In this document: positions 11,212 through 22,169 of the stretch, one piece after another
Numbering within the stretch: the stretch's first letter is position 1
How the letters are laid out: each line of letters opens with the position of its first letter
Source: Nectonema munidae
Taxonomy: Eukaryota; Nematomorpha; Nectonematoida; Nectonematidae
NCBI GenBank assembly: GCA_030549495.1
Contig: JAUIRK010001010.1
Coordinates: 62,001 to 126,000, forward strand
Direction of reading: 5' to 3'
DNA length: 64,000 nucleotides
Made by a program: the position numbers and the translations under genes
The notes under the pieces: model-generated
What the model saw: only the letters and a program-made list of their open reading frames with translations
Database searches by the model: none
What the model was told of the DNA's origin: nothing

Positions 11212-11880
11212 ATACTCTTTGTGGTTAACATAGGCTAGGTTATACAAATAAATATATTTTCATTTTTCCAAAATCTGCTTTTATGTGAGGTCAGTCAAGT
11301 TTTATCTAGTTTCAAAAAATACCAATAATAAATAACGTTCTTAGTTTATATAATATTTTTTTCAATATTTTATATTCACAAAGGTAAAATATGATTTTTT
11401 ACATTTTAAAATTTCATAGTTGAAGAAAACTGTCGAAAATTAATATATATTTTTTACTTTTTATGGGTCAGTAGTATAGGTCAGTATAATGTTTTTCTAA
11501 TAAATTTAAAATTATTTTTTGAAGTAAAAAATGTTGATCGAATGTACAAGATTTGAAGCTATACTCTTTGTGGGTAAAATACGCTAGGTTTTACAAATAA
11601 ATATATTTTTATTTTTTTCAAAATCCGCTTTTATGTGAGGTCAGTCAACTTTTATTTAGTTTCAAAAAATACCAATAATTAACGTGATGAGTTTATATAT
11701 TATTTCTTCAAAATTTTATATTCACAAAGGTAGAATATGGGTTTTAACATTTTAAAATGTCATAGTTAAATAAAACTGTCGAAAATTAATATATATTTTT
11801 TACTTTTTATGGGTCAGTAGAGGTCAGTATAATATTTTTCTAATAAATTTTAAAATTTTTTTTCAAGTGAAAAATGTCGA
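11212..11880. repeat. Tandem duplication, ~349-bp period
   Basis: Two diverged copies start at ATACTCTTTGTGG (11212 and 11561) and share landmarks in order: CGCTTTTATGTGAGG-like, TATTCACAAAGGTA, AAAACTGTCGAAAATTAATA and GGTCAGTATAAT. A third partial copy of the last segment stands at 12729-12790. No coding potential is visible. Confidence 0.85.
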
Positions 11881-12317
11881 TTCGTTATATTTATACCGAC
11901 AGTGTGCGAGGAATAAATCACATTATTGATTGATTTTAGAGCATAATTATGCGAAGAAAGATTAACACATGTTGCATTACGCGTTTGTGAGCGCAGTGAA
12001 TTCTTATCTCACATACGCTTCACCACATCTTTAGCACGCGTGTGTGGTTTATTAATGTCGATTAAATGTACGAGTTTTGTTTGATAATCGTAGTCTACTT
12101 TTATTTAGTTTAGATACAACCTTTCTAATTTTTAACGAAGGGCATTCGTTATATTTATACCGACAGTGTGCGAGGAATAAATCACATTATTGATTGATTT
12201 TAGAGCATAACTATGCGAAGAAAGATTAATACATGTTGCATTACGCGTTTGTGAGCGCAGTGAATTCTTATCTCGCATACGCTACACCACATCTTTAGCA
12301 CGCGTGTGTGGTTTATT
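11880..12317. repeat. Two direct copies of a 174-bp module
   Basis: Copies at 11880-12053 and 12144-12317 begin ATTCGTTATATTTATACCGA, pass TTGCATTACGCGTTTGTGAG and end TTAGCACGCGTGTGTGGTTT. By eye they differ at only a few bases. They are GC- and CpG-richer than the surroundings and lack an open reading frame. Confidence 0.9.
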
Positions 12318-13072
12318 TTATCGGGCTAGTGTACGCTTAGTTTATTTGTAGTGTTCCTAGCTCAAATCTTAGTCAAATATTAAAACGCTTATAACTTTCA
12401 CATTTCTCAACAAAATGCATCATGCGATATACCAAATTAAAGCATTTTTTATGGGCTTTCAGAATACATTACTTATATCACAAGTACTTAAGAAATACCT
12501 TTTACTGTTTTTATTTTCCATGGGCTTCATACCATTAATTAGCAGATAAGGGATGCATTTTAAACTAAAGCTACTTTCATTAGGACAAATTTTTACCTAT
12601 ATTATGTGACAATTTCCAGCACAATTATAAAGCGACTCTACTCTCAGAATCTAAATTTATTTGTAGATTTTTATAAAATAGTATTAGTTTTTCCATTTTT
12701 TTATAAATTAACCTTCGTTTTTTTTATTGGTCAGTATAATGTTTTTCTAATAAATTTAAAATTATTTTTGAAGTGAAAATGTAGATCGAATGTACAAGTT
12801 TTGTTGGATAATCGTAGTCCACTATTTATTTTTAGATTTTTATAAAATCATTTTAGTTTTGGGTTTTTTATAAATTAACATTAGTTTTTTACTTCTTTTG
12901 ATTTAATCATCCAAAATTTAAGTGCGGGTTTGATTTACACTTTGATTCGAAAAAAATTTGTTTTGGATAAATATTATTTTTATTATTGTTTACTGCATAT
13001 AAATTTCTAAAGAGAAGATAAATAGATCAAAATATGTGTTTTAATCAATTTTTCTCAATAAGTATTGAAGCT
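12318..13072. other. AT-rich non-coding
   Basis: Holds the third partial copy of the 349-bp repeat (12729-12790). Nothing else recognised. Confidence 0.5.
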
Positions 13073-13230
13073 ATGAGGTAGCAAAATATGAACAGAAAGT
13101 TTGATATTTTTTGATTTTTTAAATAATATTTTTCGATTCTTTGATCACAGAATTTTATTTTGATTATTTGACAAATATAATATTTAAAATCGTGCAAATT
13201 GCAAAGTATAGGTATTTTAAACAAAACAAT
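13073..13230. repeat. Extra copy of the palindrome arm unit
   Basis: This matches, in right-arm orientation, the segment at 14278-14430: landmarks ATGAGGTAGCAAAATATGAA, TTTTTCGATTCTTTGAT and AAATCGTGCAAATTGCAAAG. It lies just outside the left arm of the large palindrome. Confidence 0.8.
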
Positions 13231-13346
13231 AATATATTTGAAGAAATATTTTTTTCAGTATAAAGAGTTTAGAAAACTCTTCTCTAATATGTAATGATAT
13301 ATTCTCATAACCTGTACGGTTGAACGCGGGTAGACAACTTGCGTGT

Positions 13347-14847
13347 TATCTCCAACCCGTATATTACGAGGATTCTTCTCCAATCTGTATTCTACGATGA
13401 TTCATCTCCAAACTATATACTACAATGATTCATCTCCAACCTGTATACTACGATAATTCATCTCTAACCTGTATACTACGATGATTCATCTTCAACCTGT
13501 ATACTACGATGGTTTCTATTCCATGTACAAATAACTAGGGAGACAATGTTCAACTTTCTGTTCACATTCTGCTAGATGTAAGATTTGATATACCTCATTC
13601 GGGGAGACGATGCCACGTAAGTTATTACCTATATACATTATACCTGTATACTACGATGGTTCATCTCCAACCTGTATACCGCGATAATTCATATCAAAGA
13701 ATCGAAAAATATTCTTTAAAAAATCAAAAATATCAAACTTTCTGTTCATATTTTGCTACCTCATACGATGTTACAAAAGTTATTACCTATACTTTGCAAT
13801 TTGCACGATTTTAAATATTATATTTGTCAAATAATCAAAATAAAATTCTGTAATCAAAGAATCGAAAAATATTCTTGAAAAAATCAAAAAATATCAAACT
13901 TTCTGTTCATATTTTGCTACCTCATACGATGTTACAAAAGTTATTACCTATACTTTGCAATTTGCACGATTTTAAATATTAGATTTGTCGAATAATCAAA
14001 GAATCGAAAAATGTTCAAATCAAAAAATATTTATTCTTTTTAAATATATCGTTGGCTCCCCTTACTTTTAAAATTGAAAGATAAACCTAGTCTTTAATAA
14101 TTAATTTTTATCAAATTATGACATACGAAACTAAAAGTAAGGGGAGCCAACGATATATTTAAAAAGAATAAATATTTTTTGATTTGAACATTTTTCGATT
14201 CTTTGATTATTCGACAAATATAATATTTAAAATCGTGCAAATTGCAAAGTATAGGTAATAACTTTTGTAACATCGTATGAGGTAGCAAAATATGAACAGA
14301 AAGTTTGATATTTTTTGATTTTTTCAAGAATATTTTTCGATTCTTTGATTACAGAATTTTATTTTGATTATTTGACAAATATAATATTTAAAATCGTGCA
14401 AATTGAAAGTATAGGTAATAACTTTTGTAACATCGTATGAGGTAGAAAATATGAACAGAAAGTTTGATATTTTTGATTTTTTAAAGAATATTTTTCGATT
14501 CTTTGATATGAATTATCGCGGTATACAGGTTGGAGATGAACCATCGTAGTATACAGGTATAATGTATATAGGTAATAACTTACGTGGCATCGTCTCCCCG
14601 AATGAGGTATATCAAATCTTACATCTAGCAGAATGTGAACAGAAAGTTGAACATTGTCTCCCTAGTTATTTGTACATGGAATAGAAACCATCGTAGTATA
14701 CAGGTTGAAGATGAATCATCGTAGTATACAGGTTAGAGATGAATTATCGTAGTATACAGGTTGGAGATGAATCATTGTAGTATATAGTTTGGAGATGAAT
14801 CATCGTAGAATACAGATTGGAGAAGAATCCTCGTAATATACGGGTTG

Positions 14848-14853
<6 letters not shown>
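13347..14853. repeat. Giant inverted repeat (palindrome), arms ~723 bp, spacer 61 bp
   Basis: Left arm 13347-14070 and right arm 14132-14853 are reverse complements throughout. Paired landmarks include TATCTCCAACCCGTATA (13347) with its complement ending 14853, CGATGCCACGTAAGTTAT (~13610) with its complement (~14590), and GTTGGCTCCCCTTACTTTTA (14051) with its complement at 14132. By eye they differ by only a few single-base changes. Each arm contains a ~27-bp minisatellite (CATCTCCAACCTGTATACTA-like) and an internal ~160-bp direct repeat. No protein is encoded. Related sequence recurs at 21880-22140. Confidence 0.95.

Positions 14854-14883
<30 letters not shown>
14851..14883. repeat. (AT)n microsatellite
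   Basis: About 16 AT units abut the outer end of the right palindrome arm. Confidence 0.95.
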
Positions 14884-14885
<2 letters not shown>

Positions 14886-15389
14886 TATATTTCACTTTTT
14901 TGCGAACCAATTTTCTTTTTAATTTCAGTGCTTAGCGTCAAAAATTTTTAAGATTAAAGCGCGTTTTCCAATTTTTTTTTTCACGTATCCACCTTATTTT
15001 GGATTGTGCGTTTGTGCGTGATTGTACCGTCACTCCAAATTCTCCGCAATCGCCCGAGGCAGAGATGCAAATTTTGGCATTTTTGGGCATTTTGGGCTTA
15101 GGATAATTTTTTTTTAAAATTCACACTAATCACATTAAACTAAACATTATTATGAATAATAATTGCCCAAAAAATTTCTCTTTTTTATTTTCATTTTTTC
15201 GCGATGCGCTCTCAAAAATCACAATTTTTGACATTTTTAATCAAATTTTACTCATGTAACTAAAAATTTTTTTTTTAATTATTTTTGTGAAAGGATGCAG
15301 ATTGAGTTAAATTTTATTCTAATATTTGAAATTTTTGAAAAATCTCTATTTTTCATATATTTTTTTCATTTTCCACAATTTGTCCAAAA
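14884..15389. other. AT-rich non-coding
   Basis: Poly-A/T-rich, with a short GC-richer patch at 15000-15070. No gene seen. Confidence 0.5.
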
Positions 15390-16430
15390 AAAATATGCTT
15401 GAAATCACCGCATTTTATGCTTGAAACAAAATGTTATGCGAGAATTTTTTTTTAAAACATTTTAAACCACGCGCATCTTAAAGAGCATCCTTTTACCCAC
15501 ATTTTTCAATTATTTTTAGTTTTCAAAAAATTCAAAATTTTTTTTTATAACCCCTTGAACAACATGCACATTTTTGCCATTTTTCACTATATTTTAGCGT
15601 GTAAAATGAAGATTTAAATTTTTTTTTCAATTTTTTTTGCACATTCATAAAATATAACTGATATTTAAACACACTATGGTGAAAAAATTTGGAAAAAAAT
15701 TTTTTGATTTTTAAAAAAAATTTTTTTTGTCTAAATTTCCAAAATTTAACTTTGCAACAAAACTTTATGCGAGAAATTTTTTTAAAATCATTTTAAACCA
15801 TGTCTATCTTAAAAAACATCCTTTTACCTACATTTATGAATTATTTTTAGTTTTCAAAAAAATTCAAAATTTTTTTTATAACCCCTTGAACAATATGCAC
15901 AATTTTGCCATTTTTCACTATATTTTAGCGTGTAAAATGAAGATTAAAATTTTTTTTTCATTTTTTTTTGCACATTCATAAAATATAACTGATATTTAAA
16001 CACACTATTGTTAAAAAATTTGGAAAAAATTATTTTTATTTTTAAAAAAAAAATTTTTTTGTCTAAATTTTAAAAATTTAACTATGGAACAAAAATGCCA
16101 GAAATTTTTTAAAAATCATTTTAAACCATGCCTATCTTAAAGAGCACCCTTTTACCTACATTTTAAATTATTTTTAGTTTTCAAATAAATTCAAAAAAAA
16201 TTTTTATAACACCTTGAACAATATGCACATTTTTGACATTGTTTACTATATTTTAGCGTGTAAAATGAAGAATAAAATTATTTTTTCAATTTTTTTTTCA
16301 CATTTATAATATATAATTGATATTTAAACATACTAGGGTGGAAAAATTTAGAAATAATTTTTTTAATTTTTTTGAAAAATTGTAAGGGGGTACCTTTAAA
16401 AAATTTTCGAAAAATTTTAAAATTATCCAA
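15390..16430. repeat. ~330-bp tandem repeat, about three copies
   Basis: The motif TTTAAACCA recurs at 15461, 15792 and 16120, giving periods of 331 and 328 bp. Each copy also carries CATCCTTTTACC-like, CCTTGAACAAYATGCACA and TATATTTTAGCGTGTAAAAT landmarks. Copies are clearly diverged, so the array is not recent. Confidence 0.85.
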
Positions 16431-17280
16431 TTTTTGATTTTAATATCTCATTTTAAAGAAAATATTATACTGATTACGAAAATGTAAAAATATATTAAAT
16501 TAAACATTTTTTAAATACTTTTTTTAGCCTTTGAGCTTGAAAAAATGACAAAAAATTCAACTTTGACCTCAAAAAAAATTAAAAAATCATTTGATTCATT
16601 TCAAACAAATTACATATTTGGAATCAGCATATCAAACTCTATCAGAATACGCTTTTAAATTTTATTATTTTTTTATTTTTCAATTTTCCGATTTTTCAGG
16701 CCTTTTCAGCGCGCTCAAAATTAGACTTTTATCACTTCTCATATATTCAACCAAAAATCAAGTTTTTTATATTTTTAGAATCCTCTTATCATTCTGAATA
16801 ACAATATTAACTTTATTTTACCATAAATCTTTTTATTCAAAAAAATTCATATATATATTTGTATATTTTGTATATACGTGCATAATGTACTTATTTTAAC
16901 CAATCAAAAAAATTCATTTGCATTAAAAAAATTTTACATTCTCAATATCATCAAATTCAATTAATGGCTGATGATGGGTTTATTCATTCTTCCCAAGAAA
17001 GATAATAAATTTATATGACTACTATTTCAAATCTATATTTTTAATAAAACAAGATTCTTTATTAAAGTTGTTTTTCTTAATTTATAAATTTAGTTTTTTT
17101 TAGATTTCTATAAATTGATACCTACTATTGATGATAATTTTTAAACAAACTAATAGTTTTATTAATAGATTTCCTTAAAATCTAAATTATTTAGTTTATA
17201 AATTTTATTTTTCAATAATATATTTCTATAATCTTAATTATTATTTAGTTTATAAATTTTATTTTTCTAAACTCTATTAC
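16431..17280. other. AT-rich non-coding
   Basis: Low complexity, no coding signal. The TTTATAAATTTTATTTTTC spacer motif of the following array first appears near 17200. Confidence 0.5.
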
Positions 17281-18610
17281 CTAGAATCATGCGGTACAAA
17301 CAATGATCTTTCACAGGACCTAGGATCATGCGATAACTGGACCTAGAATCACGCGGCACCAATGATCTTTAATTGAACATAGAATCACGCGGTACCAATG
17401 ATCTTTCACAGGACTTAGGATCACGTGTTAATTTCCTTAAAATCTAAATTATTTAGTTTATAAATTTTATTTTTCAATAATAGATTAGTTTATAAATTTT
17501 ATTTTTCAATAATAGATTTCTATAATCTTAATTATTATTTAGTTTATAAATTTTATTTTTTTAAACTCTATTACCTAGAATCACGCGGTACCAATGATCT
17601 TTCACATGACCTAGGATCACGTGTTCATTTCCTTAAAATCTAAATTATTTAGTTTATAAATTTTATTTTTCAATAATAGATTAGTTTATAAATTTTATTT
17701 TTCAATAATAGATTTCTATAATCTTAATTATTATTTACTTTATAAATTTTATTTTTTTAAACTCTATTACCTAGAACACGCGGTACCAACAATGATCTTT
17801 CACAGGACCTAGGATCACGCGGTACCAATGATCTTTAACTGGACCTAGAATCACGCGGTACCAATGATCTTTAACTGGACCTAGAATCACGCGGTACCAA
17901 TGATCTTTAACTGGACCTAGAATCACGCGGTACCAATGATCTTTAACATGGGCGATATCAATGATTAAAATAAGTGGTACCAATGATCTGTGTAGATGAT
18001 TTAATGGTTATTAGGGGTATCAATGATATTTAACTGGATCACGCGGTACCAATGATCTTTAACTGGACCTAGAATCACGCGATACCAATGATCTTTAACT
18101 GGACCTATAGGATCACGCGGTACCAATGATCTTTAACTGGACCTATAGAATCACGAGATACCAATGATCTTTAACTGGATCTATAGGATCACGCGGTACC
18201 AATGATCTTTAACTGGACCTATAGGATCACGCGGTACCAATAATCTTTAACTGGACCTAGAATCACGCGATACCAATGATCTTTAACTGGACCTATGAAT
18301 CACAGTACCAATGATCTTTCACAGGACCTAGAATCACGCGGTACCAATGATCTTTAACTGGACCTAGAATCACGCGGTACCAATGATCTTTAACATGGAC
18401 CTATGAGTCACAGTACCAATGATCTTTAACTGGACCTAGAATCACGCGGTATCAATGATCTTTAACTGGACCTATGAATCACAGTACCAATGATCTTTCA
18501 CAGGACCTAGGATCACGCGGTACCAATGATCTGTCACACGTCCTAGAATCATAGTACCAATGATCTGTCACACGTCCTAGAATCACGCGTGGCGTGCAAT
18601 CTTTTTGAGA
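17281..18610. repeat. 36-bp minisatellite with KpnI-site units and higher-order spacers
   Basis: The unit is about 36 bp, containing ATCACGCGGTACCAATGATC followed by TTTAACTGGACCTAGA. About 28-30 units are visible, densest at 17780-18600. At 17400-17780 the units alternate with a ~190-bp AT-rich spacer (TTTATAAATTTTATTTTTC repeated), forming a higher-order repeat. Because 36 is a multiple of three, the minus strand reads as a repeating 12-residue peptide (HWYRVILGPVKD); this is a by-product of the period, not evidence of a gene. Confidence 0.93.
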
Positions 18611-18799
18611 TGCCTAGAATCCAAACAGGTCTCGAGCGAAGCGAGAGACCAAACACAGGGACCGTCTAGTATTATATAATAATTTCAAGCAAATCATTTT
18701 TGTATATAACTACTATTATAATATAGTAAGTTGTTATGCTATGTCAAAGTGAGATTGAAGTTTTATATTCGTCCCTTTTCTTCTTCATATCGTCAAAAG

Positions 18800-20748
18800 A
18801 AGAGGTGGGTAAACTATAGCCCGCGGGCCGCATTTGGACGTATTGGTCAAAAGTTTTTATGCGGCCCGCTGAGATAAAGTTATTTAAACGCATTGCCCCT
18901 TAATTTATTATCATTGATGCAAAGAATTTTGATTCACTGGAAAATTTTAGATATTCAAAATACAAGATTATAATACCATTCAAACTATTTTCACCAAAAT
19001 GGCTTGCTTTTTTATTTCTCCAGTTTCAAGTTTCACAGTTGGGTTCATATTTTTAATTTTGAAGAATGAAGTTACTTTTAATTTATATTTATTGTTTTCA
19101 ATTATTACAATTTTGGTTGCTTGCAAGGATGCTCAAAAGGGCATAAACTGACCGCTCAATATGACCACCCTGAGTGAACAAAAACTGAATATAAATCTAT
19201 ACTAATAAAGAATAATGAGAATAAAACTATAGTCAGCAATCAATCAACTCATATTTCAAACATATATAGCAATTTTTATTACATGACGATTTATAAGATG
19301 AATAAAATATAGCTTTGAGAGACTTTGGAAACTTTACATATGATGAGTTGAAATCAATTCGATATGGCTAATATAATTGTTCCAAATAACTTCACTTCTT
19401 AACTTTAAGGAAACTTTTTACTTTGCTTTGTGATCTAATCTATTTGGTAAACGTAGATTATAGTTGGTTTGATAGAAGTAGTGATAAATCAGTTGAAAAA
19501 TAACTTTGGTAACAATAAGTCAACGTTATTTCACAAAAATTTTAAAACTTGTAATTTATAAATATGAGAAAACTTCAAAAGCTTCTGAATTATCTTGGAA
19601 ATAAGTTGCTGTATGAGAGAGGAAGGGTTTGTGGAAAATGATTCTTATTGTTCATTCCTAGTTTTGTACGCTGTAGTACAGGTGGGTAGCATTATTTATG
19701 AATATTTAATTTCATTGCATTAAAAAATATATTCTTTACATATTTTAATATACCTATAAATAGATATAGCATGTAAGAAATGTTTATCTTACTTTAGATA
19801 TTTTCTCACAATCAAACCTAATAAATTTAAGTGTGAAACAATTGAATTTCAAATCTTTCTAGATCTAAACTTTCCCTTTTTGAATTAGAAAAATAAATAG
19901 CTTGTGAGATTTATTTACAACCAATTCACCGGCATTACACCATTCGAAAATAGCATTCAAAGAAAAATGTACATAGTTGTATAACTTCCAAATTTTTTTA
20001 TAATAACTTAGTTTCAAAACGAGAGTTTAATCATCGGCAAAATGAAAGTGCATAGCTTGGGATTTATAAAAATGGAAGTTATTAATGTATATCAAAAACA
20101 ACGAACAAAAAATCCTGATTTAATTTTACATCTATCTGAAAGAACACTATTTATACAAACCTTTTCCCTGCGTTTTTCAAGATCAGATTTAAAAAACAAC
20201 AAGGATTTAGTCTCGCATAACTTATATAGAAGAGTAAACTGAGGTATAACGTCAAATGCTCTCGAAAACTCAAGAAAATCGGTAGAACTTATTCATTATT
20301 ATCTAAAGAAGAAATGACTGTATCCAAAAAGTATCTATGAAGGAATTGTGAGGAATGAAACTTTAAAACCAAATTGTTTGTCATAAAACAGTTGATTCAG
20401 AGAAAAATAAGCTAAAACACGTTCGAGAATGATTTTTTCGAATATTCTTGACACTGCATTTATAAGACTAATTCTCTAATTTTCGATGAATAAAATAAAT
20501 ATAAACATCTAGCAAACTATGACATGATTAAGAAAATAAATTGTTTTATCATATGCAAAAAGACTGAATCAATAAATTTTTAATGAAATTTAACTTAAAA
20601 ATTTTTAAATACAAAAAATATAGTGTTCAATTCTTTAATACTTATGTCGTCCCTACTTAAAGTATTGGCCATTTTACTTTACCATGCGTCCTCCTAAAGA
20701 TGTAACTTTTTAATGCGGCCCTTTCACTAAAAAGGGTGCCCACCTCTG
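18800..20748. mobile_element. Non-autonomous hAT element, GAGGTGGGYAAAC-type ends
   Basis: The left end AAGAGGTGGGTAAACTATAG with GCCCGCGGGCCGCAT, and the reversed right end CAGAGGTGGGCACCCTTTTT with GGGCCGCAT, form hAT-type terminal inverted repeats (consensus CAGAGGTGGGC). The flanking 8-mers (GTCAAAAG and TTTAAATG) match only in part, so the copy is old. No hAT transposase is present; the interior holds a LINE reverse-transcriptase fragment. Confidence 0.65.
19870..20480 (-). pseudogene. LINE reverse transcriptase fragment
   Basis: On the minus strand, from about 20475 downwards in shifted frames: RISLINAVSRIFEKIILERV, LFYDKQFGFK, EFSRAFDVIPQFTLLYKL, then AMHFHFADD (the catalytic FADD box) and LNAIFEWCNAGELVVNKSHK. 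The order is that of a jockey/CR1-like non-LTR reverse transcriptase, from finger/palm to thumb. It lies wholly within the hAT ends at 18800-20748. Frameshifts and stops show it is dead. The endonuclease domain is not present here. Confidence 0.75.
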
Positions 20749-21825
20749 TTTAAATGTTAATAATATCTCATGCTTACTTCATTTGTGTATATGGAATACG
20801 ATGAAGAGAAAAGATTGTAAATCAATATATTGATGTCACTCTTAATAAACTTATTTCTAAAGTTAACAAATTTAGGCATTTTAACTCTGAACAAATTTTG
20901 TTCATTGATAAAAGGGGCTTTGTCTCTCATGATGAATACCACCCCACTTTACTTATTTATTAAGCCTTACACAGATTCTACCTGACTTCCTATTAAGATA
21001 AATAAAAGTAGGATATTTTCAAAAAAAATCATATGCCTTAAAACGCTACTATTTCGCTAATCGGGCAAATCAAACTTTACTTTTAGGGTAACTTTATTTA
21101 AATCTATGAAACAATAATGGTCGCCTTTTTCCATCCTCATTGCTAAGAATTGTGGACTATTTGTCACTGTAAGTGATATCATATTCCAATTGACTTTTTT
21201 TGTCAAGGAAGTGCTAAGTGATTTCTAGAATCTGATTACATTGATTTTAGCGGGCCCAAAATCTTGATTTCTTACTTTTTTCATTTACGTTACAAAGATT
21301 CCTTATTTCTTGGAGGACTTTCAGTCCGGTGATTCTAACATGCAGTGCGTGGTAGGAAGGTTTAAATTGGTCTTGTTACAATATTTTAGCAAACAAAAAG
21401 TATCCTGATCAATAGTTATCTGTATTTATTTTTCTTAAATAGGCTTTCAACTTTTTCACGCAAATAAAAACAGTCACTCAATCGTGGAAAAGTTCTTCAA
21501 AAAGCGTGAAAACTTCTATTCCTATTTAATATTCTATCTTGTGTGTTAACAAGCTGTGTTAATAAGTTAACCTTTATTTCAATATTCATCGAAAGCATTT
21601 TCGACATTATAATTACATACATTTTTTATGTTTTTTTGTTATCTTTATTAAGTCCATAAATTAATTTTATACCAAATCAAGTTCTTGTTATTTTTAATAT
21701 TTCAGTAAATATTGTTTTATATACTTTCTTTTTTCGGTATCAAAGTGTTGCTTCTATTTTATTTCATAGAGCATTTAGATAATAAAGTTAGCAGTTATAC
21801 ACTTTTAAAAATCTTTTCCTAAACC
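20749..21825. other. Non-coding, no element recognised
   Basis: Unremarkable AT-rich sequence without conserved protein segments. Origin unknown. Confidence 0.4.
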
Positions 21826-22140
21826 ACGGGCGCACCCTCAAAATTTCTTGCAGAGGAGGCGAATTTTTTTATTATCTCATAATCTGTAAAGTTAAACGCG
21901 GGTCGAAAACTTCTTTGTCATTCCCAACCTGTATACAACGGTGATTTCTATTCAATAGTTTGCAATGTGCATGTTTTGATACAAATGATTAGGGAGACAA
22001 CGTTCAACTTTCTCTTTATATTTTGCAAGATGTAAGATTTAATATACCTAAACATAAATTTAGATGATCAAATCTTACATCTATCAAAATATGAAGAATC
22101 TTGTCATCATAATCATTTGTATCAAAACATTTTGATTCAA
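21826..22140. repeat. Diverged hAT end followed by a palindrome-family copy
   Basis: CACGGGCGCACCCTCAAAAT at 21826 resembles the CAGGGGCGCACATCCTCAAA end seen in several elements below. It is followed at 21885-22000 by AAACGCGGGTCGAAAAC, CCCAACCTGTATACAACG and AGGGAGACAACGTTCAACTT, matching 13312-13570 beside and inside the large palindrome. A small inverted pair, AGATGTAAGATTTRATATAC-like and its complement, spans 22028-22085. Confidence 0.6.
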
Positions 22141-22169
22141 GAGGAGGTCCAATTTACACAGCGTGAAGG

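Noticed and set aside
13347-14853. Palindrome as a CRISPR array or a transposon with terminal repeats
   Set aside because: The inverted symmetry is continuous to a 61-bp centre, there are no equal spacers, and the DNA is animal nuclear.
17771-17983. Open minus-strand frame with repeating HWYRVILGPVKD peptide
   Set aside because: A consequence of a 36-bp minisatellite period; the units contain no start or other coding features and the frame breaks where the period drifts.
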